A DNA stretch of 64,000 bases. Origin: Blastomussa wellsi. Taxonomy: Eukaryota > Cnidaria > Anthozoa > Scleractinia > Plerogyridae. This document shows, one piece after another, positions 1-10,858 of the stretch; the first letter of the stretch is position 1, and every line of letters starts with the position of its first letter. The stretch covers positions 7,757,747 through 7,821,746 of the forward strand of contig OX393562.1 of assembly GCA_947652115.1 (NCBI GenBank), written 5' to 3'. The translations under genes and the position numbers were made by a program. The notes below the pieces were generated by a model. The model was not told the origin of the DNA. It was given only the letters and a program-made list of their open reading frames with translations, and did no database searches.

Positions 1-880
1 GTGCGTCAAAGCCTTCTTGTTTACGGTTAATTCTGCCTTGAAAGCATTGAAGTGCTCATTGTTTCCAAAGCTTTCCAGCGCACGATTTTAACACAAAATG
101 TACGATGATGTGTCGTGAGTTACAAACTGCAGGGAATGGATTTCGTCTTGGACCTTGAACTGCCCTAGACTTTGAGCGAGAATTTTGTTGTTATGGTTCA
201 CAATTTGTGTAAAACACAGCACACATGTACACATGTTTAGTTGACATGTTAGATTATGTTTTGATTACATGACAATGTAAACCCCCGAGCATGTTGAGCA
301 TTTCGAGGTGAGAGCCAGTCATATTTGATGTCTAACAATGCTTACTGTCAAGGAACCAATCAGAGCGTGGTCTCCAGATTCTGGAGAAACAGAACACGAT
401 TAGCGACGCCATTTCGGAGATGTCATTTTTCCACTTTAGGAATAATAGACGGCTGCATGCAGGCTATTAATTTATTATATTGCAAAAGGCTTTTGGGAGT
501 TACGAGAAATACCACAATATAATTCAGCCCAAACTTTTCTATTAAAACAGCATATTGTTGCATGCAAAAAATCACGAGGCAGGTCACCAAGCAAATTTCC
601 AAGATAAAAACAAGTGCTGTCACACATTTCATCTCACGTTTCACAGATTATTTTCTTAAGTAGCAAGTGCATCTTAAATGGAAATTGGATCTCAAACTTT
701 TGAGCATGCATGCAGCTGAAATCCCTTTTAAACATCCTTAAGCACATTAGAGATACATGAAAGTTACAGCAGGTATCAATTAAATTGACCACATTGTCCA
801 ATTTCCTCTGTAAGCTGGCAGCAACCCACCACATTGTTACAAAAGAACTTGACATGTTTGCAAATGGACACTAATTCTTT
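1..880. other. Non-coding, with one dispersed repeat
   Basis: No convincing coding sequence is seen. Positions about 345-480 hold a piece (around 'agattctggagaaacag' and 'aacacgatta') that recurs near 59.8 kb in reverse orientation and near 60.6 kb in forward orientation, so it is a dispersed repeat. The short ORFs here have no recognisable composition or motif. Confidence 0.4.
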
Positions 881-884
881 CCCG

Positions 885-1035
885 TTTAACAGAAAAACGT
901 TTAGTATCCGTTTATAATAATCCGTTTAAAATGGATCATGCAAAGTGTTCTTAAAAACTCTTTTCTTTTCCGTTTACAAAAATCTTGTAGTCGTTTAACA
1001 ATTTGGACAAAATGGTTTTCTCAACCGTTTAGAAA
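885..1035. repeat. Degenerate CCGTTTAACA-type repeat cluster, block 1
   Basis: The word 'cgttta' occurs many times at irregular spacing of roughly 10 to 30 bases, with varied bases between. A second block with the same word and orientation lies about 1 kb downstream. It looks like a decayed short tandem repeat. No coding role is seen. Confidence 0.5.
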
Positions 1036-1959
1036 ATTCTAGTTTTAATTTAAAAGAAAAGTAGCTTTTGTTTGAAACTCTCAACCAAATGTTTAAACTA
1101 ATGATCTTTTAATTTTGATTAGAAGTAAAAAAGTCTGATTGAGAGTCATAGCAGTTAGTTAGTGATACTAATGCAGGCAGTTTTATTTCTGAGGTTTGTG
1201 TCACACAAAGTTTAACAAAGACAACACAGTTGTGCAGTTCGAAGCTACTGGAAACTACTTTGATTCTGAAATTATAAATTAAGCAAAACTGTAATGAAAA
1301 TTAAGCACATTAATATTTAAATGAGTTGTTTGTTTAGACAACATGTTTATTAAAACGCTGACAAAGCTATGCAAATGTCGACTTTGATATCAAATGTGAT
1401 TGATCGGCATGAAAGAAACTCTGAAATGAAATGGGAAAAAGCAGAGTCTGAGAAGTCTAAAAACCAAACATTTAAAAGCATGCAAATTAATCTCGCCTTC
1501 CAGACATGCGGCATGCTGGAAGAAAACTTGTTTTGTTTCTCTTTTTATCACACCAAAATTAACAAGATGCTTTCGTCGAGTAATAATGTCTTTCAAACAA
1601 TCATGCATGATCCTCAGTTGCACATACACGTAACATAGGCACCTGAACACAGCACGATTCATTAGGCCGCACTTGGAACAACAATCACAATCACCGAGCG
1701 TGAATGTCAAGAAAACATGACCAACTTCAGTCACCTTGTTGTCTGCTATTTTTTTCTGCTGCTGCCATGAAAGTGGTCCTGAATCTTCCTGGATTTTAAC
1801 GTCTTTCGAACGCTAACGTGTTTTTGCGTCACAGAAAGTTCTTGAGGTTTTTGTATTTCCATGTGACACATGCATTCTTTGTTTACTTTGAACCCATTTG
1901 AACTTGCGCTCGATTGTAACTGGGCCTTGTTAAACGCTCTGAACAGTGATTTTCAGCTA

Positions 1960-2185
1960 TCTGTTTACTGATTACAAGCAACTGTTTAACATTTGTAGAT
2001 AACCATCCATTTAACAATTTCGTTTAACCGTTTAACATTTTTAGTTTTCCGTTCATAAATTTTCTAAAACCATTCAACATTTAGCTGAAGCCATTCAAAT
2101 TTTCTAAAACCGTTTAACGCTTTTGGCTATTCGTTTAAACAGAAATGAGAACCGTTTAAACGCTTGTGCTACAATCCGTTTACAT
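1960..2185. repeat. Degenerate CCGTTTAACA-type repeat cluster, block 2
   Basis: Same 'cgttta(a)' word as the block at 885-1035, in direct orientation. The two blocks bracket about 900 bases of AT-rich DNA in which I recognise nothing. They could be subterminal repeats of a non-autonomous transposon or an old minisatellite split by insertion. Confidence 0.45.
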
Positions 2186-3630
2186 GTATTTTACATGTAT
2201 TTTTAGTGTCTGTTTTCGCTTTTCAGGTCACATGTGGTCTTTGTTGGTGGAAGAATTAACAAATTTAACCCCTGCATCTCTTTGATACAGTAGAACTGAA
2301 GACCAACCAAAAATATCTTCTTTGGTGTTTTTCACACACAGTCCGCTAAACTGTATTACCTTTGTTCCACTTCTGATGTCATCAGCTTTGACCAAAATAG
2401 GAATCCCATTTACCCCAGTTCTGCAGGAGCGAAAGAGCTTTCCAATGATACCCAGATGATATTGATTGGGCTAATGGAGCTTGAAATATGAACAAAAACG
2501 CTTAGAAATTTCCACCAAAAACTAGGGGGAAATTTCCCTCACTTACCCTTGGCTACTCCATGTTAAGTATTTCCCGTCTCATTGATACTTTTGTGGCAAT
2601 TCTTAAACCGAAAGCAAGCCCAGTAAAAGGCCAAGAAAAGCATAAAAAAGATACAAGGAAAGGAGAAAGGAAAAGCAAAAAATAAAAATAAAGAAATCGA
2701 AAAGCCTAAAGAAGTGGGTCACTTTCTCGTCCAAAAACTATTGCGAAATTTTGATTTGTGTGCATGCCCGAGCTAAAATGTCGTTAAATGCGATGCTAGT
2801 GAAAAACCTGGCATGTCTTTATTTTGCAAATGCATTTTAGAGAAATTTGAAGCATATTTAGCCTATAACTGACTAGAAAATGTTCAAAATGTCTAGAAAA
2901 CACATTTTTTTTCAAAAATCTCCAGGAGTCAATGGGTTAAAACTACACTAGAAAACTTGATAGTTTCATCATATAAATGTTTTTGAAAAATGTTTCAATA
3001 TAAAATTATTAACAGTTATAAGAAAATCATAATTACATAATATCATTGTATAAGTGTACCTTTGTCAGGTTCTTGATTATCAATAACTTGGCAGTAGTAA
3101 CCAACAAATTGTTGTACAAGCCTTGTATAAAGCTGCTGGGATATCTTCTGACTAAAATAGAATGAAATAAGAAGACGCCATTAATTTCATTTTTACATTT
3201 CACTTTTTTGTTATTTGCCATTACATTAACATTTACAACAATTAATAATCGAGAAAAAATAAGAAAAGATTGCTAAATGGCGAGGAAACCTAATAAAAAC
3301 CATTAAGGCCTTATAAACGTAGGTTCCCTCACAAGAAAGTACAACATGGCTAATTTAACAATAAATATTATACTACATAAGATATTGACAAGTACTTTTA
3401 ATTTATAACTATAACTATAGGCATTAAAAATTGTGATAGCGGCTATGCTGATGTATCAAACAAAACAAGTTAAATAAAAATCCATTTGTATCCTCATTAG
3501 GTACACCAATATGGCGGCTAAGGATGGTACATCCTTTTATTACCGTGCAGATCTTTTGTAAATCACACAATGCAATTGGTGACATTGAACGCATGCGGGG
3601 AATTTTCTTACAATCCAGTTTCTAACCACA
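2186..3630. other. AT-rich non-coding DNA
   Basis: No gene, RNA or strongly structured repeat is recognised. The short ORFs on either strand lack domain-like features. Confidence 0.4.
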
Positions 3631-3631
3631 T

Positions 3632-3908
3632 ACAGTGTTGCCACTTATCACAAACTAAAAAGTTCACTGATTTTTCACTGACCTTTGAACAATTTTCCAA
3701 CCCTACATTAGGTAAATTACAACAGAGAAACAACAGAAGTTTACCACTGGCCAAAACTACTGCTTCTGCACATGTCACTCAAACAGTATTGAAAACAATC
3801 ATTTCACACCATGTTTTTTCTGAAAGGAAATACATTCCCTGACTTTTCACTGACTTCACCAAACATCTTACATTTTCCCTGACTTTTCTGACAATGGCAA
3901 CTCTGACA
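3632..3908. mobile_element. Possible hAT-like MITE
   Basis: The left end reads CAGTGTTGCCACT and the reverse complement of the right end reads CAGAGTTGCCATT, an imperfect terminal inverted repeat with the CAG start common in hAT elements. The interior contains direct echoes of 'ttttcactgac'. No clear 8-base target duplication is visible. The 90-residue ORF across it has no recognised domain and is probably chance. Confidence 0.35.
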
Positions 3909-4289
3909 CACTAACCACGAAAAAGGAAACAACAGCAAATGAATAGCCACTATTAAACCAACAACCTCAAAAACTGGCTCCAAGTTAAAAATTAATCCCT
4001 AATGCCACTCAAAATTACTGGTAAACTGCAAACTGCTAACCAAAGATGGCATAGTGATAGAGCAACTCACTTGGGAGTGAATAAGAATAAATGTAATGGT
4101 CCCCATAAGCAATTCCACATTATTCCACGTTAGAAAAAAGTCCTAAGAAAATATGCGCGCTGACTGGTTAAAAATCATGTTTCTATAACTCGATGGAGAC
4201 ACAGAACTAGCACGAGCTGTTGATGTAATGATGGTGCAAGCAAAGAGAATTTACATTTTGATAATCAAAGTTAACAAGTTGTTTTCCAA

Positions 4290-4480
4290 AAGAAATAGAA
4301 AACACGTAGTTCGTGTTTCTATCAAGTTATAGAAACACTCATGAAAGTTTGGGAGAACTCGAAAAGGCTGTGGAAACACTCGCCTACGGCTCGTGTTCCC
4401 ACAGCATTTCTTGTTCTCCCAAACTTCCACTTGCGTTTCTATAACTCGATAGAAACACAGTACATGTTTTCTATTTCTTA
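4290..4480. mobile_element. Foldback MITE (about 190 bp palindrome)
   Basis: The two halves are near-perfect reverse complements. The left arm begins 'agaaatagaaaac' and runs through 'gtttctatcaagttataga' and 'gtttgggagaac'. The right arm ends 'gttttctatttctta'. The turn is at about 4385. A related fragment ('gtttctataactcgatgg') lies just upstream near 4180. The 118-residue minus-strand ORF over it is a by-product of the palindrome. Confidence 0.7.
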
Positions 4481-5235
4481 ATTGTTTTATGTTATAACAT
4501 GGACGTACAGAAGTAAGCCTACAAAACACATACCTGTAATTAATTTTTGGCCGTGTGCAAAAGTCATTTAGACTGAATTTTTGACATATTACGACAAGAG
4601 CTGTCATTGACTATAATGACACTGTTGCAATGATAACAAGCTCAGGTTTATTTGTTTTTTACCATAACAAAACATAGCCAAAATGGCGAAGACTTGCTAT
4701 CCCAAAGAAAAAGGTGCGAGCGAACCTGAAATTCTAAAAATGATTCCGAAACTTACAGAATCACAAACTTCAAACTGTGTAATTAAAAGTAACTCAAACC
4801 AAAATGTAGAAACAGAACTTTAACAACTAAACTTTATTTCATTTGGAAAATTTTTTTGAAAACCAGATGAATTAATACAAAGTTCAGTCCAGTTGTGGTG
4901 CATCGACAGAACACAACAAAAATAAACAATCACATTCAATGACTTTCATGTCAAACTTTGGTGTTCTCCCTTCACAGATTAATTCAATCCAGATCCATAT
5001 TCATCTTGAAAACAAATTTGATGACTTCCTCTTAATGCCAAAAGGAGTCCCTTCGGATGCAATTAGCTTCTTATTTCTGAGAACTAATAGCACTAAAGCC
5101 TGTAAACAGTTGAGCTATTAAAGTTGTTGAAAGTTTTCAACAAGCGCAAGCGAGGGCATCATGTACTATGTCATTTTTACGTTTCGGTGCATTTTTTGAC
5201 TGTGAATATTAGCCAATGTGTGCGAAAATTTCTAC
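4481..5235. other. No gene recognised
   Basis: AT-rich DNA with only short ORFs lacking domain features. It separates the foldback element from the repeat into which the Penelope-like element inserted. Confidence 0.4.
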
Positions 5236-5453
5236 AGTTATGGTAAAAATAGGTATGTGCCGTGGGATAGGGTATGGTTTTTTGAGGTTCTCGATTGTTA
5301 AATAGGGTATCATTTTTGCCCCTTTTGTGACTGTTCCTGGTGTGACCTTAAATAAGGTATTGAAATTGTATCGTCTAAAATTGCAGTACATAAACGGCAA
5401 GCAAAATGAAAATGAAATGGTCTATTTAAACTGAACAATCCTTCAAAAGGAAC
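5236..5453. repeat. 'aaatagggtat' repeat, left part
   Basis: Degenerate copies of 'aaatagggtat' / 'aaataaggtat' are spaced along this stretch and resume after the Penelope-like element at 8801-8945. The retroelement therefore landed inside an older low-copy tandem repeat and split it. Confidence 0.55.
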
Positions 5454-5523
5454 TAAATAAGGTTGACAATATAATTTGGTTTTATCAAACGGGGTTGATA
5501 ATGTCAATTGGCCACCGTAAAGA

Positions 5524-5571
5524 GATTCAAGTGCTGACGTTTCGAGCGTTAGCCCTTCGTCGGAGCGAATC
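5524..5571 (-). ncRNA. Hammerhead-ribozyme-like motif, degraded copy
   Basis: Reverse complement of the motif at 8642-8689. Read on the minus strand, the expected core CTGACGA is CCGACGA here, a substitution of an invariant core base, so cleavage activity would be expected to be lost. The GAAAC and GTC boxes and the pairing GATTC/GAATC are retained. Confidence 0.55.
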
Positions 5572-6397
5572 AAGGAATTGTGCGTCGTGTGTCTTTATAT
5601 ACAGAAAGATGGAGCTTCGCTATTGGCTGGTACCTGGTAACGTGAAAACTTGGGAATAAATTAGTTGAATGAAAAGCGTTCGTTGATACCGTGAGGATTA
5701 AGAGTGCCGATTTGAAAAATAATTTTTTTTCTAGAGTTTTACGGCTTTCCGTGTTTCCTTGGTGAAGGGAAAGGCCGCAGATTGCCATATGTTGCTTAGA
5801 ATGATTTGGGAGATTGAAGTGTCTCGCGACCGGTTTCGATGCATTTTTGTCGTCTTTCTCTACGTCACGAAGGTGTTCTCGGAATCGGTCGCCAAGTCGT
5901 CTCCCTGTTTCGCCGATGTATAACTTTTTGCAAAGAGTGCAAGTTATACAGTAGATGGCATTGGCTGAGGTACAGGTGAAATGATCAGTGATTTTGATAG
6001 ATCGCTTGGGTCCCGATATTTTGTCAACGTTGTGAATGAAAGGGCATGTTTTGCATCGTGCGCGAGCGCATTCAAAAGTTCCGGGTTGATCACTAGTTTG
6101 GAATGCACTTCTGACTAAAAAGTTACCTATGTTTTTGTCGCGTTTAAATGAAATTAATGGAGGTTGCGAAAAGATTCTACCAGTGTCGGGATCATTTTGA
6201 AGTAATTTAAAGTTTCTGAGAATGATGGATTTAACTGCGTGGTTGTGAGGGTGAAATGTGAGGGTGAATGGAATTCTATCGTTGTTTTCTCTCTGTGACG
6301 TTTGTAGTGCTGACTGTCGATCAATTTGCTGGGCGCGATGATGGCCCGCTTGAACAACAGAAGCAGGATAGCCGCGTTTGTCGAAGAAATTGCACAT
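5570..6397 (-). pseudogene. Inverted C-terminal copy of the Penelope-like ORF
   Basis: This minus-strand frame repeats the linker and GIY-YIG endonuclease part of the 6471-8552 protein almost word for word, including the CxxC-bearing linker and the endonuclease core 'KLYIGETGRRLGDRF'. Near the end ('KTLE') one base is missing in an A/T run around 5725, so the last residues differ from the intact copy and the frame runs on to 5570. It has no RT domain. It is the left arm of the inverted duplication, not an independent gene. Confidence 0.85.
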
Positions 6398-6470
6398 TTC
6401 CTCTGATTTTAAGGAAAAATCAGAGTCGTCACTACAAAGACGGCGAAGTCTAAGGAACTGAGAATAAGGA

Positions 6471-8552
6471 ATGCAAGATGTTGAAAAATTCCTTCGCCGC
6501 GTTCAACTGAAAGCCTTTTTCCATGACAAAGAGGATGATTCTAACACCTCTGACAAAGATACTTTCGAGACGCTTCAGACTCGAAAATCTAAGTGGACTC
6601 CCCCAGAGGGCCAGTTTGCTTCTTTAGATTTTTTCATTAAAAAATGCCGTCACGACATAAACAAACTTAATTTCAATCGTAACACCAAATTTTCCAACCT
6701 TTCTTCGGAAGAGAGGACGGCGCTAAAAAACCTTAGTAAGCGCAAAGACATAATTATCAAAGCGGCCGACAAAGGCGGCGCTTTAGTTGTTTGGCGGGCC
6801 GACCTCTACCAAAAAGAAGCTTTGCGGCAACTTTCTGACACCTCTTTTTATGCTAAAGTCGACAAAGATCTCACCTCCACTAACCAACAAATTGTCAAGA
6901 GCACTATTAACGACCTTATAGTCAAACAAGAATTGCCGGCTACTGCTACCAATCTCATCATTACCACTCCCAGAACCTCGTGTATTTACTTTTTACCTAA
7001 AATTCACAAACCTAACAACCCAGGTCGACCTATCGTCTCTGCCTGTAGTTGCCCTACCGAACTCATTTCCAGCTATTTAGACAAAATTATGGCACCTATT
7101 GTCAGATCTTTACCGTCATACGTTAAAGACAGTCAACACGCACTTCAAATTTTTCGCGATTTCAATTTCCTGGGCGAAGACAAACTTATTTTCACTATGG
7201 ATACTACATCTCTTTACACCGTCATCCCAAATGGCGAAGATCTTCTAGCCCTCAAACATTTTTTTGATTTACGCACTGTTAAGGAACCAAGCTCGGAAAC
7301 ACTACTCCGCCTGGCTGAGTTAGTGTTAACACTCAACTGTTTTTCATTCGCGAACAATTATTACAAACAAATCAATGGCGTGGCCATGGGTACCAAAATG
7401 GGACCCAGCTACGCCAATCTTTTCGTAGGCTACATTAAACACCAATTTTTCAATCAATACAACGGCCCAAAACCTGAACTCTATCGTCGCTACATTGACG
7501 ACTGTATCGGCGCTACCTCTTCTACCAGAGAAGATCTTAATCAATTTATAGCCGCTGTTAATTCGTTTCATCCTGCCCTTAAATATACCTGGGAAATTTC
7601 CGATACTTCCTTAGCATTCCTGGATATCAAAGTTTCTATCGAAGGCAACAGTTTATGCACCAGTGTGCACTACAAACCCACAGATTCTCATAGCTATTTG
7701 TTGTATTCATCTTCACATCCATCACATGTCAAGAATGCCATTCCTTATTCTCAGTTCCTTAGACTTCACCGTCTTTGTAGTGACGACTCTGATTTTTCCT
7801 TAAAATCAGAGGAAATGTGCAATTTCTTCGACAAACGCGGCTATCCTGCTTCTGTTGTTCAAGCGGGCCATCATCGCGCCCAGCAAATTGATCGACAGTC
7901 AGCACTACAAACGTCACAGAGAGAAAACAACGATAGAATTCCATTCACCCTCACATTTCACCCTCACAACCACGCAGTTAAATCCATCATTCTCAGAAAC
8001 TTTAAATTACTTCAAAATGATCCCGACACTGGTAGAATCTTTTCGCAACCTCCATTAATTTCATTTAAACGCGACAAAAACATAGGTAACTTTTTAGTCA
8101 GAAGTGCATTCCAAACTAGTGATCAACCCGGAACTTTTGAATGCGCTCGCGCACGATGCAAAACATGCCCTTTCATTCACAACGTTGACAAAATATCGGG
8201 ACCCAAGCGATCTATCAAAATCACTGATCATTTCACCTGTACCTCAGCCAATGCCATCTACTGTATAACTTGCACTCTTTGCAAAAAGTTATACATCGGC
8301 GAAACAGGGAGACGACTTGGCGACCGATTCCGAGAACACCTTCGTGACGTAGAGAAAGACGACAAAAATGCATCGAAACCGGTCGCGAGACACTTCAATC
8401 TCCCAAATCATTCTAAGCAACATATGGCAATCTGCGGCCTTTCCCTTCACCAAGGAAACACGGAAAGCCGTAAAACTCTAGAACAAAAATTTATTTTTCA
8501 AATCGGCACTCTTAATCCTCACGGTATCAACGAACGCTTTTCATTCAACTAA
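6471..8552 (+). CDS. Penelope-like reverse transcriptase with GIY-YIG endonuclease (5'-truncated)
   Basis: A 693-residue open frame. Residues about 98-345 are the reverse transcriptase: 'AADKGGALVVW' near 98, motif A 'FTMDTTSLYT' near 241, 'NGVAMGTKMGPSYANLF' near 302 and the catalytic YIDD at 341-344. A Cys-rich linker (CARARCKTC) lies near 558, followed by a GIY-YIG endonuclease at about 595-670 with 'KLYIGETGRRLGDRFREHL'. The C-terminus 'LNPHGINERFSFN' is typical of the family. The reading frame is intact, but full-length members usually carry a longer N-terminal region. The ATG at 6471 sits exactly at the junction with the inverted arm, so it is supplied by the rearrangement and may not be the original start. 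Confidence 0.92.
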   Translation: MQDVEKFLRRVQLKAFFHDKEDDSNTSDKDTFETLQTRKSKWTPPEGQFASLDFFIKKCRHDINKLNFNRNTKFSNLSSEERTALKNLSKRKDIIIKAADKGGALVVWRADLYQKEALRQLSDTSFYAKVDKDLTSTNQQIVKSTINDLIVKQELPATATNLIITTPRTSCIYFLPKIHKPNNPGRPIVSACSCPTELISSYLDKIMAPIVRSLPSYVKDSQHALQIFRDFNFLGEDKLIFTMDTTSLYTVIPNGEDLLALKHFFDLRTVKEPSSETLLRLAELVLTLNCFSFANNYYKQINGVAMGTKMGPSYANLFVGYIKHQFFNQYNGPKPELYRRYIDDCIGATSSTREDLNQFIAAVNSFHPALKYTWEISDTSLAFLDIKVSIEGNSLCTSVHYKPTDSHSYLLYSSSHPSHVKNAIPYSQFLRLHRLCSDDSDFSLKSEEMCNFFDKRGYPASVVQAGHHRAQQIDRQSALQTSQRENNDRIPFTLTFHPHNHAVKSIILRNFKLLQNDPDTGRIFSQPPLISFKRDKNIGNFLVRSAFQTSDQPGTFECARARCKTCPFIHNVDKISGPKRSIKITDHFTCTSANAIYCITCTLCKKLYIGETGRRLGDRFREHLRDVEKDDKNASKPVARHFNLPNHSKQHMAICGLSLHQGNTESRKTLEQKFIFQIGTLNPHGINERFSFN

Positions 8553-8641
8553 TTTATTCCCAAGTTTTCACGTTACCAGGTACCAGCCAATAGCGAAGCT
8601 CCATCTTTCTGTATATAAAGACAAACGACGCACAATTCCTT

Positions 8642-8689
8642 GATTCGCTCTGACGAAGGGCTAACGCTCGAAACGTCAGCACTTGAATC
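8642..8689 (+). ncRNA. Hammerhead-ribozyme-like motif, core intact
   Basis: The order of elements fits a type I hammerhead. Helix I strand GATTC..GCT is followed by CTGACGA, a helix II hairpin (GGGC..GCTC), GAAAC, GTC, then AGC..GAATC closing helix I through 3 pairs, an internal loop and 5 pairs. One extra A lies between CTGACGA and helix II, and helix III is minimal. Such ribozymes are known in Penelope-like elements, and it lies at the expected 3'-flanking position. Activity is inferred from form only. Confidence 0.65.
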
Positions 8690-8752
8690 TCTTTACGGTG
8701 GCCAATTGACATTATCAACCCCGTTTGATAAAACCAAATTATATTGTTATAC

Positions 8753-8797
<45 letters not shown>

Positions 8798-8814
8798 CTA
8801 TAAATAAGGTTGAC

Positions 8815-8945
8815 CTGTGCATTCATAATTCTTAATTTTTGTTTTATCCTTGAATAGGGTGTCATTTTTCGAGTTTAGGCCTTAAATAGGGTATAAAAAT
8901 TCTGTTTTCATTATCCTTACTGCAAATAGGGTCAGGGTATAAGAA
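8815..8945. repeat. 'aaatagggtat' repeat, right part
   Basis: Continuation of the degenerate repeat at 5236-5453, for example 'cttaaatagggtataaaa' near 8881 and 'gcaaatagggtcagggtat' near 8923. Together with the left part it is the split target of the Penelope-like insertion. Confidence 0.5.
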
Positions 8946-10185
8946 CCTGTGCAGCACACACCTATCCAAGATAGTACCCGGGAGCTGTTCGACTTTATTT
9001 TCCAGCTCTAATGCAGCACTTACTTTCACATTGAAACTCCTCCTTTCAGTGCTTTCCATTTCCAATAAAAATATTTGTTTGCATTTTCTTCAGTACTGTA
9101 ATAATCGTCTAAATCTTCAAATCTCAATTTAAAACAAAAAGTGGCTAAAATATTAAAACACAAGACGAGTCGCCGTAAAGATGCTTATCAAACGTAACAC
9201 TTGTCTCAAATCCAAGATGTTGCGCACTTCAAAAGCCTAAAATTCCTAGCTAAAGATGGGCAAATTTAACTGAAAGAAATTGCTTCAGATTAATTTTCAT
9301 TCCACATGAAGGCAAGAAATTCATTTACAAAAGCATCAAATTCTGCATGCCAGCATGATTATTTGTACTAAAGCTAACCTTTGATTTTTGTTGATGGCGG
9401 CCAGCAGCATAAGCAGACAATTTTTGCCTTGATAACTTCATCGATCCTTCCGAAAATTCCATGCAAATTCAAAGCAATACTGTGCATTTAAATTCTTGAG
9501 AAGCAGCACAAGTCCATGATCAGTATTGCCTGCAATTTGTGTTTTTGTCATATTTACTGTATAAAAGCAAAAATTTTTTCAAGTGTTGTTGGAAATGTAT
9601 AAGAAACCATACATGGAATATTGGATATACACATTTTTAGCTTACATCTACTTATAACAATCATTTTGATCTTTTGGTATACCATCAATACAATGTCAAA
9701 CGGCTGTCAGCCTAAATGTATTACTGGCTGACTACTTACTGACGGTCTGATCATAGTTAGGAACTATTGTGTGACAAATAACTATGAATGATGGTAAATT
9801 TTCAGGTTGGTGAATACATGACATTTAAGATGAAATGTCCAATTATAACACGAGTGTTCACGAATGCGGGATAAAGCAAAAATCTGAGTTCCTGACAGGA
9901 TTCAAATCCATGACCTCCAGTGTTCAATTATAAAACAAGCGTGGGACAAAGAAAAATCTTGGTCCCTGACAGGATGTGGACCTATGACCTCCCAGGAGCT
10001 GAGGTCTGGGAGGTCCTGGGTTTGAATCTTGGAAAGTCAGATATTCTCTTTGTGCTGTGCTCATGACATAATTGAACATAATTTCATCTTTATCATTTAT
10101 TCACCGGGCTGAAAATTTCTTTCACTCTCATCATTCTCGTGCTATTTTTGACATTGCTAAAACTAGCAGTATACAGGACCAGTGC
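8946..10185. other. Non-coding DNA with a tRNA-like repeat trace
   Basis: No gene is recognised. Around 9890-10030 the phrase 'ctgacaggat...atgacctcc' occurs twice about 75 bases apart, and 'gggtttgaatctt' resembles a degenerate tRNA B-box, so an old SINE fragment is possible. Confidence 0.3.
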
Positions 10186-10270
10186 AGGGTCCAAAATTGC
10201 GACCGATACGGTCGCCAATGTGATTAAAATTTGATCTGTTTAGACTAAAGTTCAGTTGCCAGTTAGCGAC
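10186..10270 (+). mobile_element. hAT-like end fragment (CAGGGTCCAAAATTGCGAC)
   Basis: Begins 'gcagggtccaaaattgcgacc' followed by 'gatacggtcgccaatg'. The same end, as CAGGGCTCGAAATTGCGACC, starts the element at 49397, and reversed copies occur near 47040 and 47690. Only the terminal part is present. Confidence 0.5.
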
Positions 10271-10439
10271 TACAGTTCTTTGTATTGATGATGCTTAATG
10301 GCCCTTTTCTCAGACATTGTGTCCCTCCAGAAAATTGTATTGAAGTTTGCTTCTTGCATTCAAAAGAAGAAAAGAACCCATTTCATCCTTTTGCTTTGCA
10401 TCGTAAAACTTGGATGTTTGAAATCACCAAGAAAAAAGG

Positions 10440-10660
10440 TTAAGTCTGCATACAAGCCTAGTGGTCCATCAAGCCGGAGCTTATTCCGGTTTCTGTACCA
10501 TGAAGAGACAGAGAGTATTGCTACTCCCACCTGGGTGAAGAGAGGCACTGTGAGAGTAAAGTGTCTTGCCCAAGAACAAAATGCAGTCCCCTGGACGAGA
10601 CTCGAACCTGGACCGCCCAATCCAAAGTCCAGCCCACTAACCATTAGGCCACAGCGCCTA
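10440..10660 (-). mobile_element. tRNA-derived SINE
   Basis: On the minus strand the head reads like a tRNA gene: 'ggcgctgtggcctaatgg' with an A-box-like segment near 10650, and 'ggttcgagtct' as the B-box near 10600. After the tRNA-like part comes an unrelated body ('ttcttgggcaagacacttta') running to 'ataagctccggc', a phrase also found at about 25411. The head-plus-body layout marks a SINE rather than a working tRNA gene. Confidence 0.7.
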
Positions 10661-10687
10661 TAAGTAATGGTAATAGGACTGAGTGGA

Positions 10688-10858
10688 GTCCAATTCGGTC
10701 TGTAATCATACAAGTGATTAACCAAATCGGACAACCGCGTAGCGAGAGTCCGATTTGCTTAATCACAAGTGGCCCCATGCCCCACTGGGGGCCATAAGGA
10801 TTGATGATGATGATGATGATGATGACTATGATGGTGATTACAGACAAAATTGGACAAC
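10688..10858. mobile_element. MITE with nested inverted repeats and (ATG)n tract
   Basis: The outer pair is 'gtccaattcggtctgtaatca' at about 10689 with 'tgattacagacaaaattgga' at about 10836. The inner pair is 'tgattaaccaaatcggac' with 'gtccgatttgcttaatca'. A short ATG/GAT microsatellite lies at about 10801-10826. It abuts the SINE. Confidence 0.6.

Larger units (their letters stand above)
5454..8814 (+). mobile_element. Penelope-like retroelement with inverted partial copy
   Basis: The unit consists of a left arm (5466 to about 6473) that is the reverse complement of the right arm (about 7750-8747), with a unique RT-coding middle. A 14-base direct repeat, 'taaataaggttgac', lies at 5454-5467 and again at 8801-8814 and looks like the target-site duplication, so the whole composite integrated in one event. 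Inverted truncated copies joined to a full unit are a known habit of Penelope-like elements. About 50 bases (8748-8800) after the right arm are a 3' tail absent from the left arm. Confidence 0.9.

Noticed and set aside
1369..1734. Overlapping ORFs of 89 and 114 residues on opposite strands
   Set aside because: Neither has a recognisable motif or splice context, and both strands are equally open in this AT-balanced stretch.
10590..10660. Possible functional tRNA gene on the minus strand
   Set aside because: A- and B-box-like words are present, but no proper cloverleaf is seen and SINE body follows. The head fragment recurs at 47885-47932.
10360..10734. 124-residue minus-strand ORF
   Set aside because: It lies across a tRNA-derived SINE and part of a MITE; the frame is open by chance.
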